Position numbers and translations under genes: made by a program. A model generated the notes under the pieces. The model saw only the letters and a program-made list of their open reading frames with translations. It was not told the origin of the DNA and made no database searches. Source: Adenophora triphylla var. japonica (Eukaryota > Streptophyta > Magnoliopsida > Asterales > Campanulaceae). From it: a stretch of DNA of 64,000 nt. Each line of letters begins with the position of its first letter. Within the stretch, counting starts at the first letter, position 1. The stretch is taken from assembly GCA_022495995.1 (NCBI GenBank), contig JAFEMH010002551.1:248001-312000 (forward strand), read 5' to 3'. Of this stretch, positions 10,971-22,727 are shown one piece after another.

Positions 10971-11293
10971 GATTAAATTTCTTGATTGGGTTTACTTCTC
11001 TTCGCATAATGAAATTTTTGGGGAAACAAGAACGGTTGATTTGTGATACGGTAATTTTACCAATAAGTTTCTTTTTTGGGACAAATAACTTCTCTCAAGT
11101 TTTTCATTAATTTAAATGTCCCATAAATTTTTACGCATTATTATATTATACTGTATTTTATATACAATATTTAAAAATTATGATACATAATTCTCAATAA
11201 TGCATCCTGCCACCACCACCACCGCCCACCGCCGACACTGGCCGTCGAAATCCGTTCACCGGACGCCGAAATTCGATCGGCGGTCGTCGACGC
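10971..11293. other. upstream flank of the PELOTA-like copy
   Basis: AT-rich DNA followed by a CCACCGCC-rich stretch (11206-11290). I see no gene. If the PELOTA-like copy ever had its own promoter it would be here, but no clear TATA box is placed. Confidence 0.4.
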
Positions 11294-11351
11294 TGTTAGA
11301 GTTTGAATAGAAAATGTGGGGTATTGTTGGAACTTATGTGGACTTGTGTGG

Positions 11352-13126
11352 CACAAAAACTCAATCATAGAATCTGCAGAGACAGAATTCTTTGAGAATA
11401 TTTTTCCTTATATAGATAAAAAAAATTATACAAGGAAAAGAATGTATAATGATACATTATCTCAAAGTGAAGTAAATGGAAACGACTATTCTACGGTTCA
11501 AGAAGAAAATATTGAAGCGAGACGAAGTAAACGTGGAAGAATAGCCAAAGATTTTGGACTTGATTATATGACTTTTTCTATTGAAGATAAACCTCAAACA
11601 TATAAGGCTGCTATGGAATCATCTAAAGCACCTTATTGGAAAGAGGTTGTTCAAAGTGAAATAGAATCCATTTTACAAAATAATACATGGAAATTGATTG
11701 ATTTACCTCCTGGACATAAATCAATAGGCCATAAATGGATTTTTAAGAAAAAGTTAAGACCTGATGGTACCATTGAAAATATAAGGCTCGAATAGTAGCA
11801 AAAGGATATCGACAAAAGGAAGGAGTTGATTTCTTTGATACTTATTCACCGGTTACTAGAATTACGTCCATAAGAACATTAATTGCTATAGCAGTTGTTC
11901 ACAATTTGGAAATACACCAAATGGATGTTTAAACTGCATTCTTAAATAGTGAATTAGATGAAGAAATTTATATGCACTAACCTGAAGGTTTTGTAGTTAA
12001 AGGCCAAGAAAATAAGGTGTGTAAATTGATTAAATCTTTACGGCCTTAAACAAGCTCCAAAACAATGGCATGAAAAATTTGATAATACACTTTTATCAAA
12101 TGGTTTTCATATAAATGAATGTGATAGATGTGTTTATATTAAACAATATAAACATGGATATGTCATACTATGTTTATATGTGGATGATATGATAATAATG
12201 AGAACAAGTAAAGATGTAATTAATCAAACCAAGAAACTATTACACTCCTCACTTGATATAAAGATATGGGAGTAGCAGATGTAATTCTTGGTATTAGAAT
12301 TCAAAGGAATTCAGCTGGATACATACTTACTCAATCTCATTATGTTGAGAAATTTCTAAGAAAATTTGGACATTATGATGATAGACCGGTTGTTACTACA
12401 TTTGGTCCTTCTAGCCAACTTAAGAAGAATCAAGGAGAAAGTGTGTCTCAGTTAAAATATACTCAAGTTCTTGAAAGCTTGATGTATATAATGAACTGTA
12501 CAAGATCGGATTTAGAATATACTGTGAGTAGGCTTAGCCGATACTCGCATAATCCTGGACAAGATCATTGGTTTGCACTAGTAAGAGTGCTGCGATATCT
12601 GAAACATACAATGAACTATGGATTGCATTATACAAAATATCCTCCTGTTTTAGAAGGATATTGTGATGCAAATTGGATTTTCAATAATTCAGAAAGTAAA
12701 TCTACAAGTGGTTATGTGTTTACACTTGGAGGTGCAGCAGTATCTTGGAAATCATCTAAGAAAACTGTGAATACACGATCGACTATGGAAGCAGAATTTG
12801 TAGCCTTAGATAAAGCCGCTGAAGAAGCGGAATGACTCAAAAATTTCCTAGAGGGTATTCCATTATGGACTAAGCCAGTTACAACCATTTGCGTACATTG
12901 TGATAGTATGGCTGCTCTTACAAGAGCAAAAAATCAAATATACAATGGAAAATCAAGGCATATAAGGCGTCGTCACAAAACCATACGAGACTTGCTGAAG
13001 AATGGAATAATTTCTATTGATTATGTAAAGTCAAAGGAAAATATAGCAGATCCTTTGACAAAAGGCCTTAACAGAGAGCAAGTAGTATTTACATCGAGGG
13101 GAATGGGCTTAAAGCCAATACAATGA
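11352..13126 (+). pseudogene. copia integrase tail, reverse transcriptase and RNase H remnant
   Basis: Conserved blocks in order: YWKEVVQSEIESILQNNTWK; HKWIFKKKLRPDGT; VAKGYRQKEGVDFFDTYSPV; QMDV-TAFLNSELDEEIYM (stop at 11931); GLKQAPKQWHEKF; CLYVDDMIIM (catalytic YVDD); [22 protein letters not shown] (RNase H D); [18 protein letters not shown]; then KSKENIADPLTKGL. Stops or frame changes occur near 11793, 11931, 11980, 12045, 12265 and 12833, so no enzyme can be made. The family copies RNA into DNA; this copy is fossil. Confidence 0.85.
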
Positions 13127-13696
13127 GTCATTACTTAGTGGCAACCTAACCTAGCAACATTGAAGATCCCATGGTCTAGGTTCAATAGGCAAATTAATTG
13201 AGGAAGACTCAGGGAGCATAGAACACACATATGCTCATTCCTATGATGAAATAAAGTGTGTTATCCGTTGATGTTTAAGGGTTAAAAATTATTCTTAATA
13301 ATGCTAGTAGCTTTGAGGTGGAATAGTACGAACTATTCTTGGTTAGCATTGCCTATACGAGATTGATGTGGGGTTGCATCTTTGAGAACTGAAATGGCTA
13401 CGTTCTCTAAAATTCTCATGAAGTAAGGATTTGTTCAAGATCGAAATGAACACAACTGTAAGAATAGAAAAATGTATAAATATGATGTGTGTGATATTTA
13501 TTGTCTCGAATTACTACAAAAATGTGGCTAGTTCAAGACTAATAGTCATTATCCATAAAGTAAGTCCGATAAATACTCACTACGAAAGGTTCAAGTCCAT
13601 AAGACACATTTTCTGATGCATATCATATTTAGTTTTCTTAGAGATAGAAAAATAAGTTCCTTTTATTATCTTATTTTCTATTCAAATGTGGGGTAT

Positions 13697-14788
13697 TGTT
13701 AGAGTTTGAATAGAAAATGTGGGGTATTGTTGGAACTTATGTGGACTTGTGTGGTAAAAGATGAAAGTTAAAAGTGTTTATTGAAAAAATAGAGCTTTTA
13801 GTGAAATTTATGTGTGTGCGCTAAAATGAACATAACTTTTGATTCCGGATGAACCACGGAACGCACCGCATATCAAATCGAAACTCTTTTCGAGACGGAC
13901 AAAAGTCATGGGCATAGCCCCATGACACAGGTTTTTGTAGTCATAAAGCTCGAATCTTGGCAACCAACCGAGCAACTGAATTCTTATAAATTAATATTAA
14001 ATTTTTTAATATTATTTATAATTGTTATTTTTGATTTTCTGGATAAGACAATATGACTGTTTAGACAGTTTTTAACTGTCATAATATTTATTGTCTGAAA
14101 AGATGTGACTTTTGAAAATCAAATTTTAAGAGTTTTGATTGGTCAAATTTGAATAAACTTTTCTATATAAACAATGGTTCAGATTGTGTTCAAGATACAT
14201 AATATTTTTCATCTTCTTCCTTCCTTCTATTTCTTAAGAAAGCATTCAGACATTCGTCAGGGACAAGTTCTTGTGCAAGAACTTGTTCCGAAGAGTAATA
14301 TCCTCTAGATAGGCGTCTGAATCTGCAGCATAGACGGGAACGTAATTCTGTCTTAGGACACTTCTAAAGGCAGACCTCTCTTCAAACATTTTGCAGTGTT
14401 CTACAGGTTTTTAATTGAATTTGTAATCTGATTTTGATTTAAATTACTAATTTTGTTATTATTATTATTATTACTTACTCACTCCGTCCATTTACATGGT
14501 TTCCAGTTACTGTTTTCACGTAAATTAAGGAGGAAATATTATATTGAAAGTGTTGTGAGTGTGAAAATAAAACAGGAGAGAGAATAAGTGGAGGGAATAG
14601 TAAAAAATAATGATGTTGTGAGTATTAAAATAATCTACGAGAGAGAATGAGTGGAGGGAATAGTAAAGATTCTTTTCCATTTTAAATAAAAAAACAAAGT
14701 GTGAACCATGTAAATGGACGCCCAAAATAGAAAGTGTGAACCATGTAAATGGACGGAGGGAGTATATAATAGTAGATTGGTCCTAACA
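13697..14788 (+). repeat. 3' LTR of the decayed copia element
   Basis: TGTTAGAG...CCTAACA, with a purine tract AAATGTGGGGTAT just before it (13684-13696). A second copy of that tract and the following TGTT lies inside the LTR at 13714-13731, 31 bp later. TATATAAAC near 14163 is a TATA-like box. A Stowaway MITE (14476-14764) sits close to the 3' end. Confidence 0.7.
14476..14764. mobile_element. Stowaway-type MITE
   Basis: TA-flanked inverted ends: ACTCACTCCGTCCATTTACA and its complement TGTAAATGGACGGAGGGAGT. 289 bp, no coding capacity. Inserted in a copia LTR. Confidence 0.85.
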
Positions 14789-15712
14789 GTCGCCACCTGT
14801 TATCATCAATGTTGTATTATATGAGTATTCAGTATTATGCATTATCTTATGAAGTATTATTATAGAATAATACGACATGATAATACAATATGAAAAGAAA
14901 TTTATGAAATATTATGAAACTTTTTTAAAACTTATACGCATTCTCCCAATCTTGGTGGAGGAAATTTATGATTATTTGAGGTGAGTTTGTCTTTGTTATT
15001 TTGTTTGGCGCCGCTTTATTGGCTCTAGTTTCCTTTTCGAAAGAGGAAAGGAATCCAGTTAAGTTCGGGTATCCTAATACTACAATGATTAAGGTAGTAC
15101 AAATTTCAATCGATAGTTCAGAAACATTATTTAGGGAATTTTACACATATTGTTCAACTTGACACATCTCGTTTCGTCCCTTCATTCATCTTTTGACACA
15201 TCTCGTGTTCTGTCCCTTCATTCATCTATCTTACGTGTATATGCAACCCGACTTTTGTACGATTGAATTACTCTGACCCCAAATCCTATAAAAACTTAAC
15301 CCTACTCTCCGATTGATTCTACAATATCATTAGAGAACCGCTGCATTTTACTAACTCGGCAAATATAGAAAAAAAATAAAAATAAAAAAATAAAAAAAAT
15401 ATATAGATTTAATATGGGGCCCAATTAACCCAAGTGGTTAGTGTTAAGATTTTGATTATTGAAACAACAGTTTCAAACTCATTATTAAGTTTGATCGAAG
15501 TTTTGTCATTCGATTGCTTAGTAGTTGAGATAATGGCTGTTGAATCTCTGATTAAAAATATAATTGTTTTTTTACCTCCACACCATCAACATTTGAATTG
15601 AATGATTGAATTGCATTATAATATTGAAAAAAAATACAAATATAAATTTTGTTTAAAATATTTTGAATCAGTACAATAAATGAAATCTTGCCCTCAATTA
15701 TTTAAAAAGAAA
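14789..15712. other. intergenic, AT-rich
   Basis: No gene recognised. A possible short tRNA-derived remnant lies at about 15420-15480 (AACCCAAGTGGTTAGTG followed 40 bases later by GTTTCAAACTC, resembling Pol III A and B boxes). A small direct repeat containing CACATCTCGT and GTCCCTTCATTCATCT lies at 15160-15230. Confidence 0.4.
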
Positions 15713-17286
15713 GGGCAAATTGCATTTTAGTTACCTGAGTTTGTCGAGATGTTTCAATTGGTTATTGAATTTGCATTTGTTACAAGTTGGTTATTGAGTT
15801 TGTCTTTTTGTTGCAATTAGGTGTAATTTTGGATGAACCGTTAAAAATCTAATGAACAGATTAAAAAACTAACAGGCCACGTGACAATTAAACGAAATTG
15901 TTTGTTTGAAGTTGATTTTTTCTTTTAATGGGTTTATTGAAATTTTCATAAGTAAAAGGGGTATATTAAAACATAAAATAAATATTTCATTTTTTATGAG
16001 CAAAAATATTTCTTTTTTAATAATATGAAAGAATCATAATAAATTAATTTTTTTTTGGAAGGATAATAAATTAAGCTATTAACTATTGCCTTATTATATT
16101 TCACTAAAAAACTATTACCTAAGTATATAATTTTTTAATATATATTTTTATAATATTAATTATTTAAATTGACTCTTTCAAAAAAAAAAAAAAAAACTGG
16201 GTGAAAAAATATTTTTACTAAAATAAACTTATTACATTATAAATTAAAAATCATATAAATATTTTTTACCCAAGAAAAAACCCAACTCATCTTCATATAC
16301 ATGCATACATTCATCCCCAACTCAAACACATTTCCTCCCTCTCTTTATCTTCCATAACCATCCCCTTTCCACCCTTCAATCGCCACCACCGTGCAACAAC
16401 CATAATTACTATCATACGACCACCGCCGCCAAGAGAAAAGTCATCACCACCTTCTTACAATAACACCAATTTTTTCTAAATACTCACTAATTTATTATAC
16501 TCATCTTAAATTATAAATAATAATTTTAATATCTGAAATTTATTTATAATTTATTTATCTCTCACTAATTTTAATTTTAAAGCACTTTCAAAAAATATTG
16601 TTTTTTTCTTCTAATTTTATTTTATTCCTTAACACCTCCACACCCACCATCAGCCATCACCACCACATCAACCCAGACTCACCACCATCACCATCTCATT
16701 TCCACCACTAGAACCACAACATTGCCAAAACTAAGCAAGCCAAAATTAAGGAATAAAATAAAATTAAGCAAGCCAAAATTGAATTAAATCCACCAAAACT
16801 AAGCAAGCCAAAATTGAATTAACACCCAAATTTGATTTCCAAAATCAAAATTAAATTGACACCCAAATCTGAGTTTCCAAAATCTATCCAAATCAAACTC
16901 GTATACAGAAATCAAACTCACAAACACAGAAACGAACACACACGATCGCACACACGCACTTAGCTAAAACACACACACACACGCACACATATCTAGATCT
17001 AGATCTGAAACAAGAGAGAGGGGAGAGAGAGTAGAAACAGAGGGGGAATGATGAAGACGCCGAAAAATAGTGTTGGAGTCGGTCGGATTTCAAAAGGAGA
17101 TGACCAGAGAAGACGCAGCCACGCGGCGGGCATGGTGACGAGGGAAACAAAAGCGATTCATGGTGGGTTGGTCGGAGGGAGATGAGGAAATGAAGATCTT
17201 AGAAATTTGTTGGGGAACCGAGGAGGATGAGGAAGACGCTAGCGATGGCTTGGTCGGAGGGAGATGAGGGAGCAATTGGTTGGTCG

Positions 17287-17552
17287 TATTAAGGATATTA
17301 CGGAATCTCCTCCTAAAGTTTCTTAATGTTACTTAGTTTCCTAATGTTACTTGTTGACTTTCTCTAGATTATTCCTTGTCAATATTCTCATGTATTTAGA
17401 TTAGGCAACTAAATATTATATTATGATTAGAATAAGGAAACTCCTTCTCCTTATTAGAATAGGACTCCTTCTCCTTATTAGAATAGGACTCTCTCTTGTA
17501 TATATATTAAGAGTTTGTGAATAAACAATCCAAGGGTTTTCCAATTCTTACA
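17287..17552 (+). repeat. 5' LTR of the nested copia element
   Basis: 266 bp with TATATATAT near 17500 as a likely TATA box. It contains a tandem CTCCTTCTCCTTATTAGAAT unit. It ends TTCTTACA before the primer site. Confidence 0.88.
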
Positions 17553-17630
17553 TGGTATCAAAGCTAGAAAGATCCATAGTCTAAACCCCCCTCCCCTCCT
17601 TATTTCGGCTGTCCCAATCCCTTCTTCCCC

Positions 17631-18674
17631 ATGGCCGGCAGCCCCTCCTCCACCATCCCCAACTCCGCTCAACCCGATCAACCTCTCATCCTTGTCAATC
17701 TATCCTACTGCCGTTCCCTTACTCCTCTAACCTATCTTACATGGGCTTCCCAAATCACCTCTATTCTCTTTGGTCTCGACCTTCTAAAGTTTGTCGATGG
17801 CACCCATCCCAAACCCGATGACACCATTATCACCACCAATCCTGCCGTCGCAGAAACCGACGATGAACCGGCCAAACCCGCCACCACCACATCTATACCC
17901 AATCCGGCAGCCATTACATGGTCTCGCCAAGATCGCCTTATCCTTGGGGCTCTCATAGGTACCTTAGACCCTACCGTAGCTCCCCTTGTCCACCAAGCCA
18001 CCACCTCCCATGAAGCTTGGACCACCCTTAAAACTACATATGCTAACCCCTCCCGTGGCCACATTCTTCAAATAAAAGATAACCTTGCCAATCTCACCAA
18101 AAACCAACTCTCCATCTCGGAATACATGAATGCCGTCAAATCCTACACCGACAAACTCGCCATCAAATCCAACACCGACAAACTCGCCATCCTAGGCAAA
18201 CCCATGGATTCCGAAGACATAACCTATACCATCCTCAAAGGTCTTGACTATGAAACATTCAAACCCGTTATAGACTCTACCCGAGCCCGTGATAATCCCA
18301 TCTCCTTTGATGCCCTCCATGAAAAGCTCATCCAACATGAACTCACCATTAAACAATCCACCCCCAAAAACCCCCTCCCCACCACTGCCTTTGCAGCCCA
18401 AACCCACCCATCATCAAGCCGCACCAACACCTACCGCCCCTCCCACTCCTCGCCATCCCCTTCCCATACACCCTCTCGCCTTCCATTCAAAGGTAAGTGC
18501 CAATATTGTCACAACATTGGCCATGTCATCTCCCAATGTCGCAGATTCAAACGTGAACACCCCACCGTAAACATCCCCCCTCGCCCAAACCAAAACCAAT
18601 TCTCTAATCAACAACATCCCCAAGCCCACACTGCTGCCCACCACAACCCCACCCCCCTCCTTCTTGGCTCATAG
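17631..18674 (+). CDS. gag: copia gag (nucleocapsid)
   Basis: 347 codons from an ATG shortly after the primer site. Features are the copia-type gag core (YLTWASQITSILFGLDLLKF near residues 36-55; WTTLKTTYANPSRGHILQIK near 130-149) and a CCHC knuckle CQYCHNIGHVISQC near residue 287 that would bind element RNA. An 8-codon duplication (DKLAIKSNT repeated) lies near residues 170-185. The frame closes at 18674. Protease (SWLIDSGATNH) begins in another frame a few bases earlier, at a C-rich run, so a 1-base indel has separated gag and pol. Confidence 0.85.
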   Translation: MAGSPSSTIPNSAQPDQPLILVNLSYCRSLTPLTYLTWASQITSILFGLDLLKFVDGTHPKPDDTIITTNPAVAETDDEPAKPATTTSIPNPAAITWSRQDRLILGALIGTLDPTVAPLVHQATTSHEAWTTLKTTYANPSRGHILQIKDNLANLTKNQLSISEYMNAVKSYTDKLAIKSNTDKLAILGKPMDSEDITYTILKGLDYETFKPVIDSTRARDNPISFDALHEKLIQHELTIKQSTPKNPLPTTAFAAQTHPSSSRTNTYRPSHSSPSPSHTPSRLPFKGKCQYCHNIGHVISQCRRFKREHPTVNIPPRPNQNQFSNQQHPQAHTAAHHNPTPLLLGS

Positions 18675-21600
18675 ATAGCGGTGCCACCAATCACATTACC
18701 AATGACCTCTCCAACCTAGCCCTACACACACCCTACAATGGCAATGACGACGTTATCATCGACGATGGTTCTACCCTTTCGATCTCTCACATAGGTTCAT
18801 TCTCTCTCCCTACATCCTCCTCTCTTCTTAAATTCAATAGTGTATTACATGTCCCTCTCATTACTCGTAATATCCTTTCCGTGTCTCAATTTTGTCGTGA
18901 CAATAATGCCATCATTGAATTCTCACATTCTTCTTTTCTTATCAAGGACAAAGCCACGAGTCAAACACTCATCCATGGAAACCTTGAGGATGACGTCTAC
19001 CTTTGGCACCCTCCGCCCATTCAAGTTCATTCAAGCTCTCTCATCGCACTTGTGGCATCATAGACTAGGACATCCCTCTTCCCCCGTTCTTAGTTTATTA
19101 CGTAGCAAATTTAGTTTATCTATTTCCTCTAGTTTACCTCCTTGTAATTCTTGCTTTATTAATAAAAGTCACAAGCTGCCATTTGCATCTTCAACTCTTG
19201 TGTCACATGCTCCCCTTGATCTCATATTTTCGGATGTTTGGACCTCTCCAATTCACTCAATTGACAACTTCAAATACTATGTCATCTTTGTCGACCACTT
19301 CACCAAATACATTTGGTTCTATCCCCTCAAACACAAATCTGAAACCCACACCACCTTCCTCCGCTTCAAAGCTCTAGTCGAAAAATACTTCAAACGTCCC
19401 ATCATTCAAGTCTACTCCGACAATGGGGGTGAATACCTAAAACTCACCCCAACTCTTGGTCAAAACGGTATCACCCATCTCACTACACCTCCTCACACTC
19501 CTGAACACAACGGGTACGCCGAACGTCGTCACCGCCACATTGTTGAAACCGACCTTACTCTCCTCTCCCATGCCAAACTACCCCTCACCCTTTGGCCCTA
19601 TGCTCTCACCACTGCCACATACCTCATAAACAGATTACCCACCCCTACCCTAAACAATGATTCCCCCTACTTCCGCCTTTTCCGCTCCCCTCCAAACTAC
19701 ACCAAGCTACGTAGTTTTGGTTGCCTTTGCTATCCATGGCTTCGCCCATACACCACCCACAAACTTGACCCAAAATCCACCCCTTGTATCTTTGTCGGTT
19801 ACTCACCCACGCAAAGCGCGTATCTCTGCCTTGACCCTACCTCCCACCGTGTCTACACCTCCCGCCATGTCCGCTTTATTGAAAACACCTTCCCTTACAA
19901 CTCCCTCACCACCTCATCCCCCACTCCTTCCTCTCCTCCTCCCTCTGAATGGCACACACTTTTTCTCCCCATCTTAAACACTACCCCCTCCATCCCAACC
20001 CCTCCCCAACCCCAACCCCCTCCGCCACCCCCCACTCCCCCCTCCCCAACTCATCCCACTCCCAATCCCACCACTAATGAACCCCCTACCCCAACTCAAC
20101 TTGACACTACACCACCCACTCCCAACCCACCATCCCCTCCACCTCCCACCCGTACCATCACCACTAGACTTTCCCATGGCATCACCAAACCCAATCCCAA
20201 ATATGCCAACCTATCCCTCCTCACATCTCCCACTAGCCTTCCCACCACCACCAAACAAGCCCTATCCATTCCTCATTGGCGCAATGCCATGATTGAAGAG
20301 TTCCAAGCCCTAACCCGCAACAACACTTGGACCTTGGTACAATCCACATCAGCCCATAACATTGTTGGTTGCAAGTGGGTCTTTCGCGTAAAATACAACC
20401 CCGACAACACCATTCAGAAGTACAAGGCCCGACTTGTAGCCAAAGGTTTTCACCAACAACCCGGTGTCGACTACACCGAAACCTTCAGTCCCGTCGTCAA
20501 ACCAGCCACTATTCGGGTACTTCTCTCCCTTGCCACAACCAACCATTGGTCCCTTCGCCAACTTGATATCAACAACGCCTTCCTTCAAGGCACTCTCTCT
20601 GAAACTGTCTTTATGACCCAACCCCCGGGATTTGAGGATTCCACCAACCCATCCTTTGTCTATCGCTTGTCTAAAGCAATCTATGGTCTCAAACAAGCTC
20701 CCCGTGCATGGTTTCAAGAACTCAAATCCTACCTTACCACATATGGCTTCCATCCCTCCTTAGCTGATCCCTCTCTGTTTATTTTCAACAAATCCCCATC
20801 TCCAATTTACCTACTTGTCTATGTTGATGATATCATTATCACCGGCCCTTCCCCCTCTCACATTCAGTCCTTCATATCCACTCTATCCAATCGGTTCTCC
20901 CTCAAGGACCTTGGCCCCTTGTCCTACTTCTTGGGTGTTGAAGTCGTTCCTAACCATAACGGGCTCCTCCTCTCTCAAACCAAATACATTCATGACCTTC
21001 TCACCCGTCACAAAATGATTGACTGCAAGCCACTTCCCACTCCCATGGTAACTTCACCTCCCCTCACACGGTCCACTGCCACTCCAGCTGTTGACCCTAC
21101 TTCCTATCGTGCTATTTGCTGGTGGACTTCGCACCTATCATTTACTCGTCCCGACATTGCCTTCTCAGTCAACAAGCTTGCGCAATTCATGCAAAACCCT
21201 CAATCTTCTCATTGGGTTGCCTTAAAGCGTCTTCTACGCTACCTTCATGGCACTATGCACCTTGGTCTTCAGATTTTTGCGACGTCTCCTCCCTCTCTTC
21301 ATGCATTCTGTGATGCGGATTGGGCAGGAGATAAAGATGATTTTGTATCGACCACTGGCTTGCTTGTCTATTTGGGCAAAAACCCGGTCATTTGGTCTTC
21401 CCGAAAACAACGTTCTCTTGCTAGATCCACTACGAAGCCGACCCGGCTATCGCCGACACCGCAGCCGAACTTACTTGGGTTGGGAACTTACTCACTGAGC
21501 TTGGCTTTCCATCTCTTGCTACACCTGTGATCTACTGTGACAACCTTGGTGCCACTACCTACTCTTCTCATCCGGTTTTTCACTCTCGCATGAAACACGT

Positions 21601-21820
21601 GGCTCTCTCATTTCATTTTGTTCGTGAGAAAATTCAGTCCGGTTCTCTTCGAGTACAACACATTTCCGGTTCGGATCAACTCGCAGATATTCTTACAAAG
21701 CCACTGCCTCGCATACGCTTCCAACTTCTTATTTCCAAGATTGGTCTTCTCCAAGGATCGTCCATCTTGCGGGGGCGTATTAAGGATATTACGGAATCTC
21801 CTCCTAAAGTTTCTTAATGT
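18660..21820 (+). pseudogene. pol: copia pol: protease, integrase, reverse transcriptase, RNase H with three frame breaks
   Basis: Protease: DSGATNHITND (from 18668). The frame shifts near 19055. Integrase: zinc-binding LWHHRLGH with CNSCFINK, then the DDE residues in IFSDVWTS, YSDNGGEY and EHNGYAERRH. Reverse transcriptase: WVFRVKYNPDNTIQKYKARL, LDINNAFLQG, and the catalytic LVYVDDIIIT. RNase H: AFCDADWAGD; a frame shift near 21434 within ARSTTEAD moves the remainder into another frame, ending QLADILTKPLP. A compensated pair of indels near 21110 changes the usual YRALVGGL region. The main frame is open over 18840-21530, so decay is slight. Codon use is strikingly C-rich. Confidence 0.88.
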
Positions 21821-22040
21821 TACTTAGTTTCCTAATGTTACTTGTTGACTTTCTCTAGATTATTCCTTGTCAATATTCTCATGTATTTAGATTAGGCAAC
21901 TAAATATTATATTATGATTAGAATAAGGAAACTTCTTCTCCTTATTAGAATAGGACTCCTTCTCCTTATTAGAATAGGACTCTTTGTATATATATTAAGA
22001 GTTTGTGAATAAACAATCCAAGGGTTTTCCAATTCTTACA
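21778..22040 (+). repeat. 3' LTR of the nested copia element
   Basis: 263 bp, nearly identical to 17287-17552, lacking three bases of a CTCTTG stretch. Confidence 0.88.
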
Positions 22041-22616
22041 GGTCGGAGGGAGATGAGGGAGCAATTGGTGGTGACCGGAAGAAGAAGAAGAGATGTGGGT
22101 GAATAATTTGCAAATGGTTGTATCAAAATTTACACTTTCCTCCCCTCATTTATTTGAAATTTTCATATCGTTATTTTTAATCTGTTCGTTAGATTTTTAA
22201 CGGTTCATCCAAAATTACACCTGATTGCAACAAAAAGACAAACTCAATAACCAACTTGTAACAAATGCAAATTCGATAACCAATTGAAACATCTCGACAA
22301 ACCCAGATAACTAAAATGCAATTTGCCCAAAAAAGAAATACACTATTTTTTTGCCCAATAAAAATAATATTGCCTCTTTTTTAAAAAAAAAAATAATAAA
22401 AAAAAAAATCTCGCTCTACAAAACTGCTAAAACTCCGAAATTGGACTCGGCTTTGACATAACTAAACAAACGAAATTGAGCAATATTTGAAGTAAATGAG
22501 AAATATAAGTAGGTTGGATTTAGAATTAATATTTTGAAATGAATTATTGAAAGAGTTTATGGTATGCACGTCCTAAGTAGTGCCCTTCCACCTAGGGGTT
22601 GTTGGATTCCTAATGC

Positions 22617-22626
22617 TTATATATAC
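22617..22626 (+). promoter_or_regulatory. TATA-like box of the Ole e 1-like gene
   Basis: TTATATATAC lies about 105 bases before the ATG, followed by a pyrimidine-rich stretch and the GA repeat. The distance fits a 5' UTR of about 70 bases. Inferred from position only. Confidence 0.45.
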
Positions 22627-22668
22627 ATGTCTCTCTCTCTTGAAGACTACTACACTATTATTCATTTT

Positions 22669-22671
<3 letters not shown>

Positions 22672-22723
<52 letters not shown>
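22672..22723 (+). repeat. (GA)n microsatellite abutting a start codon
   Basis: About 26 GA units run directly into the ATG of the Ole e 1-like gene (22724), so they form the end of its 5' UTR. The upstream frame stays open through the repeat. Confidence 0.9.

Positions 22724-22727
<4 letters not shown>

Larger units (their letters stand above)
11294..14788 (+). mobile_element. Ty1/copia element, internally deleted and decayed
   Basis: The left end is TGTTAGAG (11294) and the right end CCTAACA (14788). The flanks are GACGC and GTCGC, a 5-bp duplication with one mismatch. Only the first 58 bp of the 5' LTR remain (11294-11351). They are identical to the start of the 3' LTR (13697-13754). After that the sequence jumps straight into the integrase end and reverse transcriptase, so the rest of the 5' LTR, gag, protease and most of integrase are deleted. 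Confidence 0.78.
17287..22040 (+). mobile_element. Ty1/copia element, nearly complete
   Basis: LTRs 17287-17552 (266 bp) and 21778-22040 (263 bp) differ by a few changes and one short indel. The 5-bp duplication GGTCG flanks it (17282-17286, 22041-22045). The primer site TGGTATCAAAGC (17553) matches initiator tRNA-Met type, and the purine tract GCGGGGGCG precedes the 3' LTR. The LTR starts TATTAAGG rather than the usual TG. All copia domains are present in order, but there are at least three frame breaks. Confidence 0.92.
15713..22328. mobile_element. MULE (Mutator-like) without transposase, interrupted by a copia element
   Basis: Inverted termini of about 155 bp (15713-15867 and 22174-22328) begin GGGCAAATTGCATTTTAGTT and differ at only about five positions. 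AAAAAGAAA lies next to both ends, consistent with a 9-bp duplication apart from one extra A on the right. Without the nested copia the element is about 1.86 kb. It has no transposase. The left arm (16270-17280) is unlike the surrounding DNA, with CT-rich and GA-rich stretches; it could be captured host sequence but I do not recognise it. Confidence 0.82.

Noticed and set aside
17732..18644. Several open frames on the minus strand opposite the copia gag.
   Set aside because: Shadows of a C-rich coding strand without independent motifs.
22580..22723. In-frame extension upstream of the Ole e 1-like start through an RERE repeat.
   Set aside because: It is the GA microsatellite of the leader. The signal peptide begins at the ATG at 22724, and the likely TATA box lies inside the extension.
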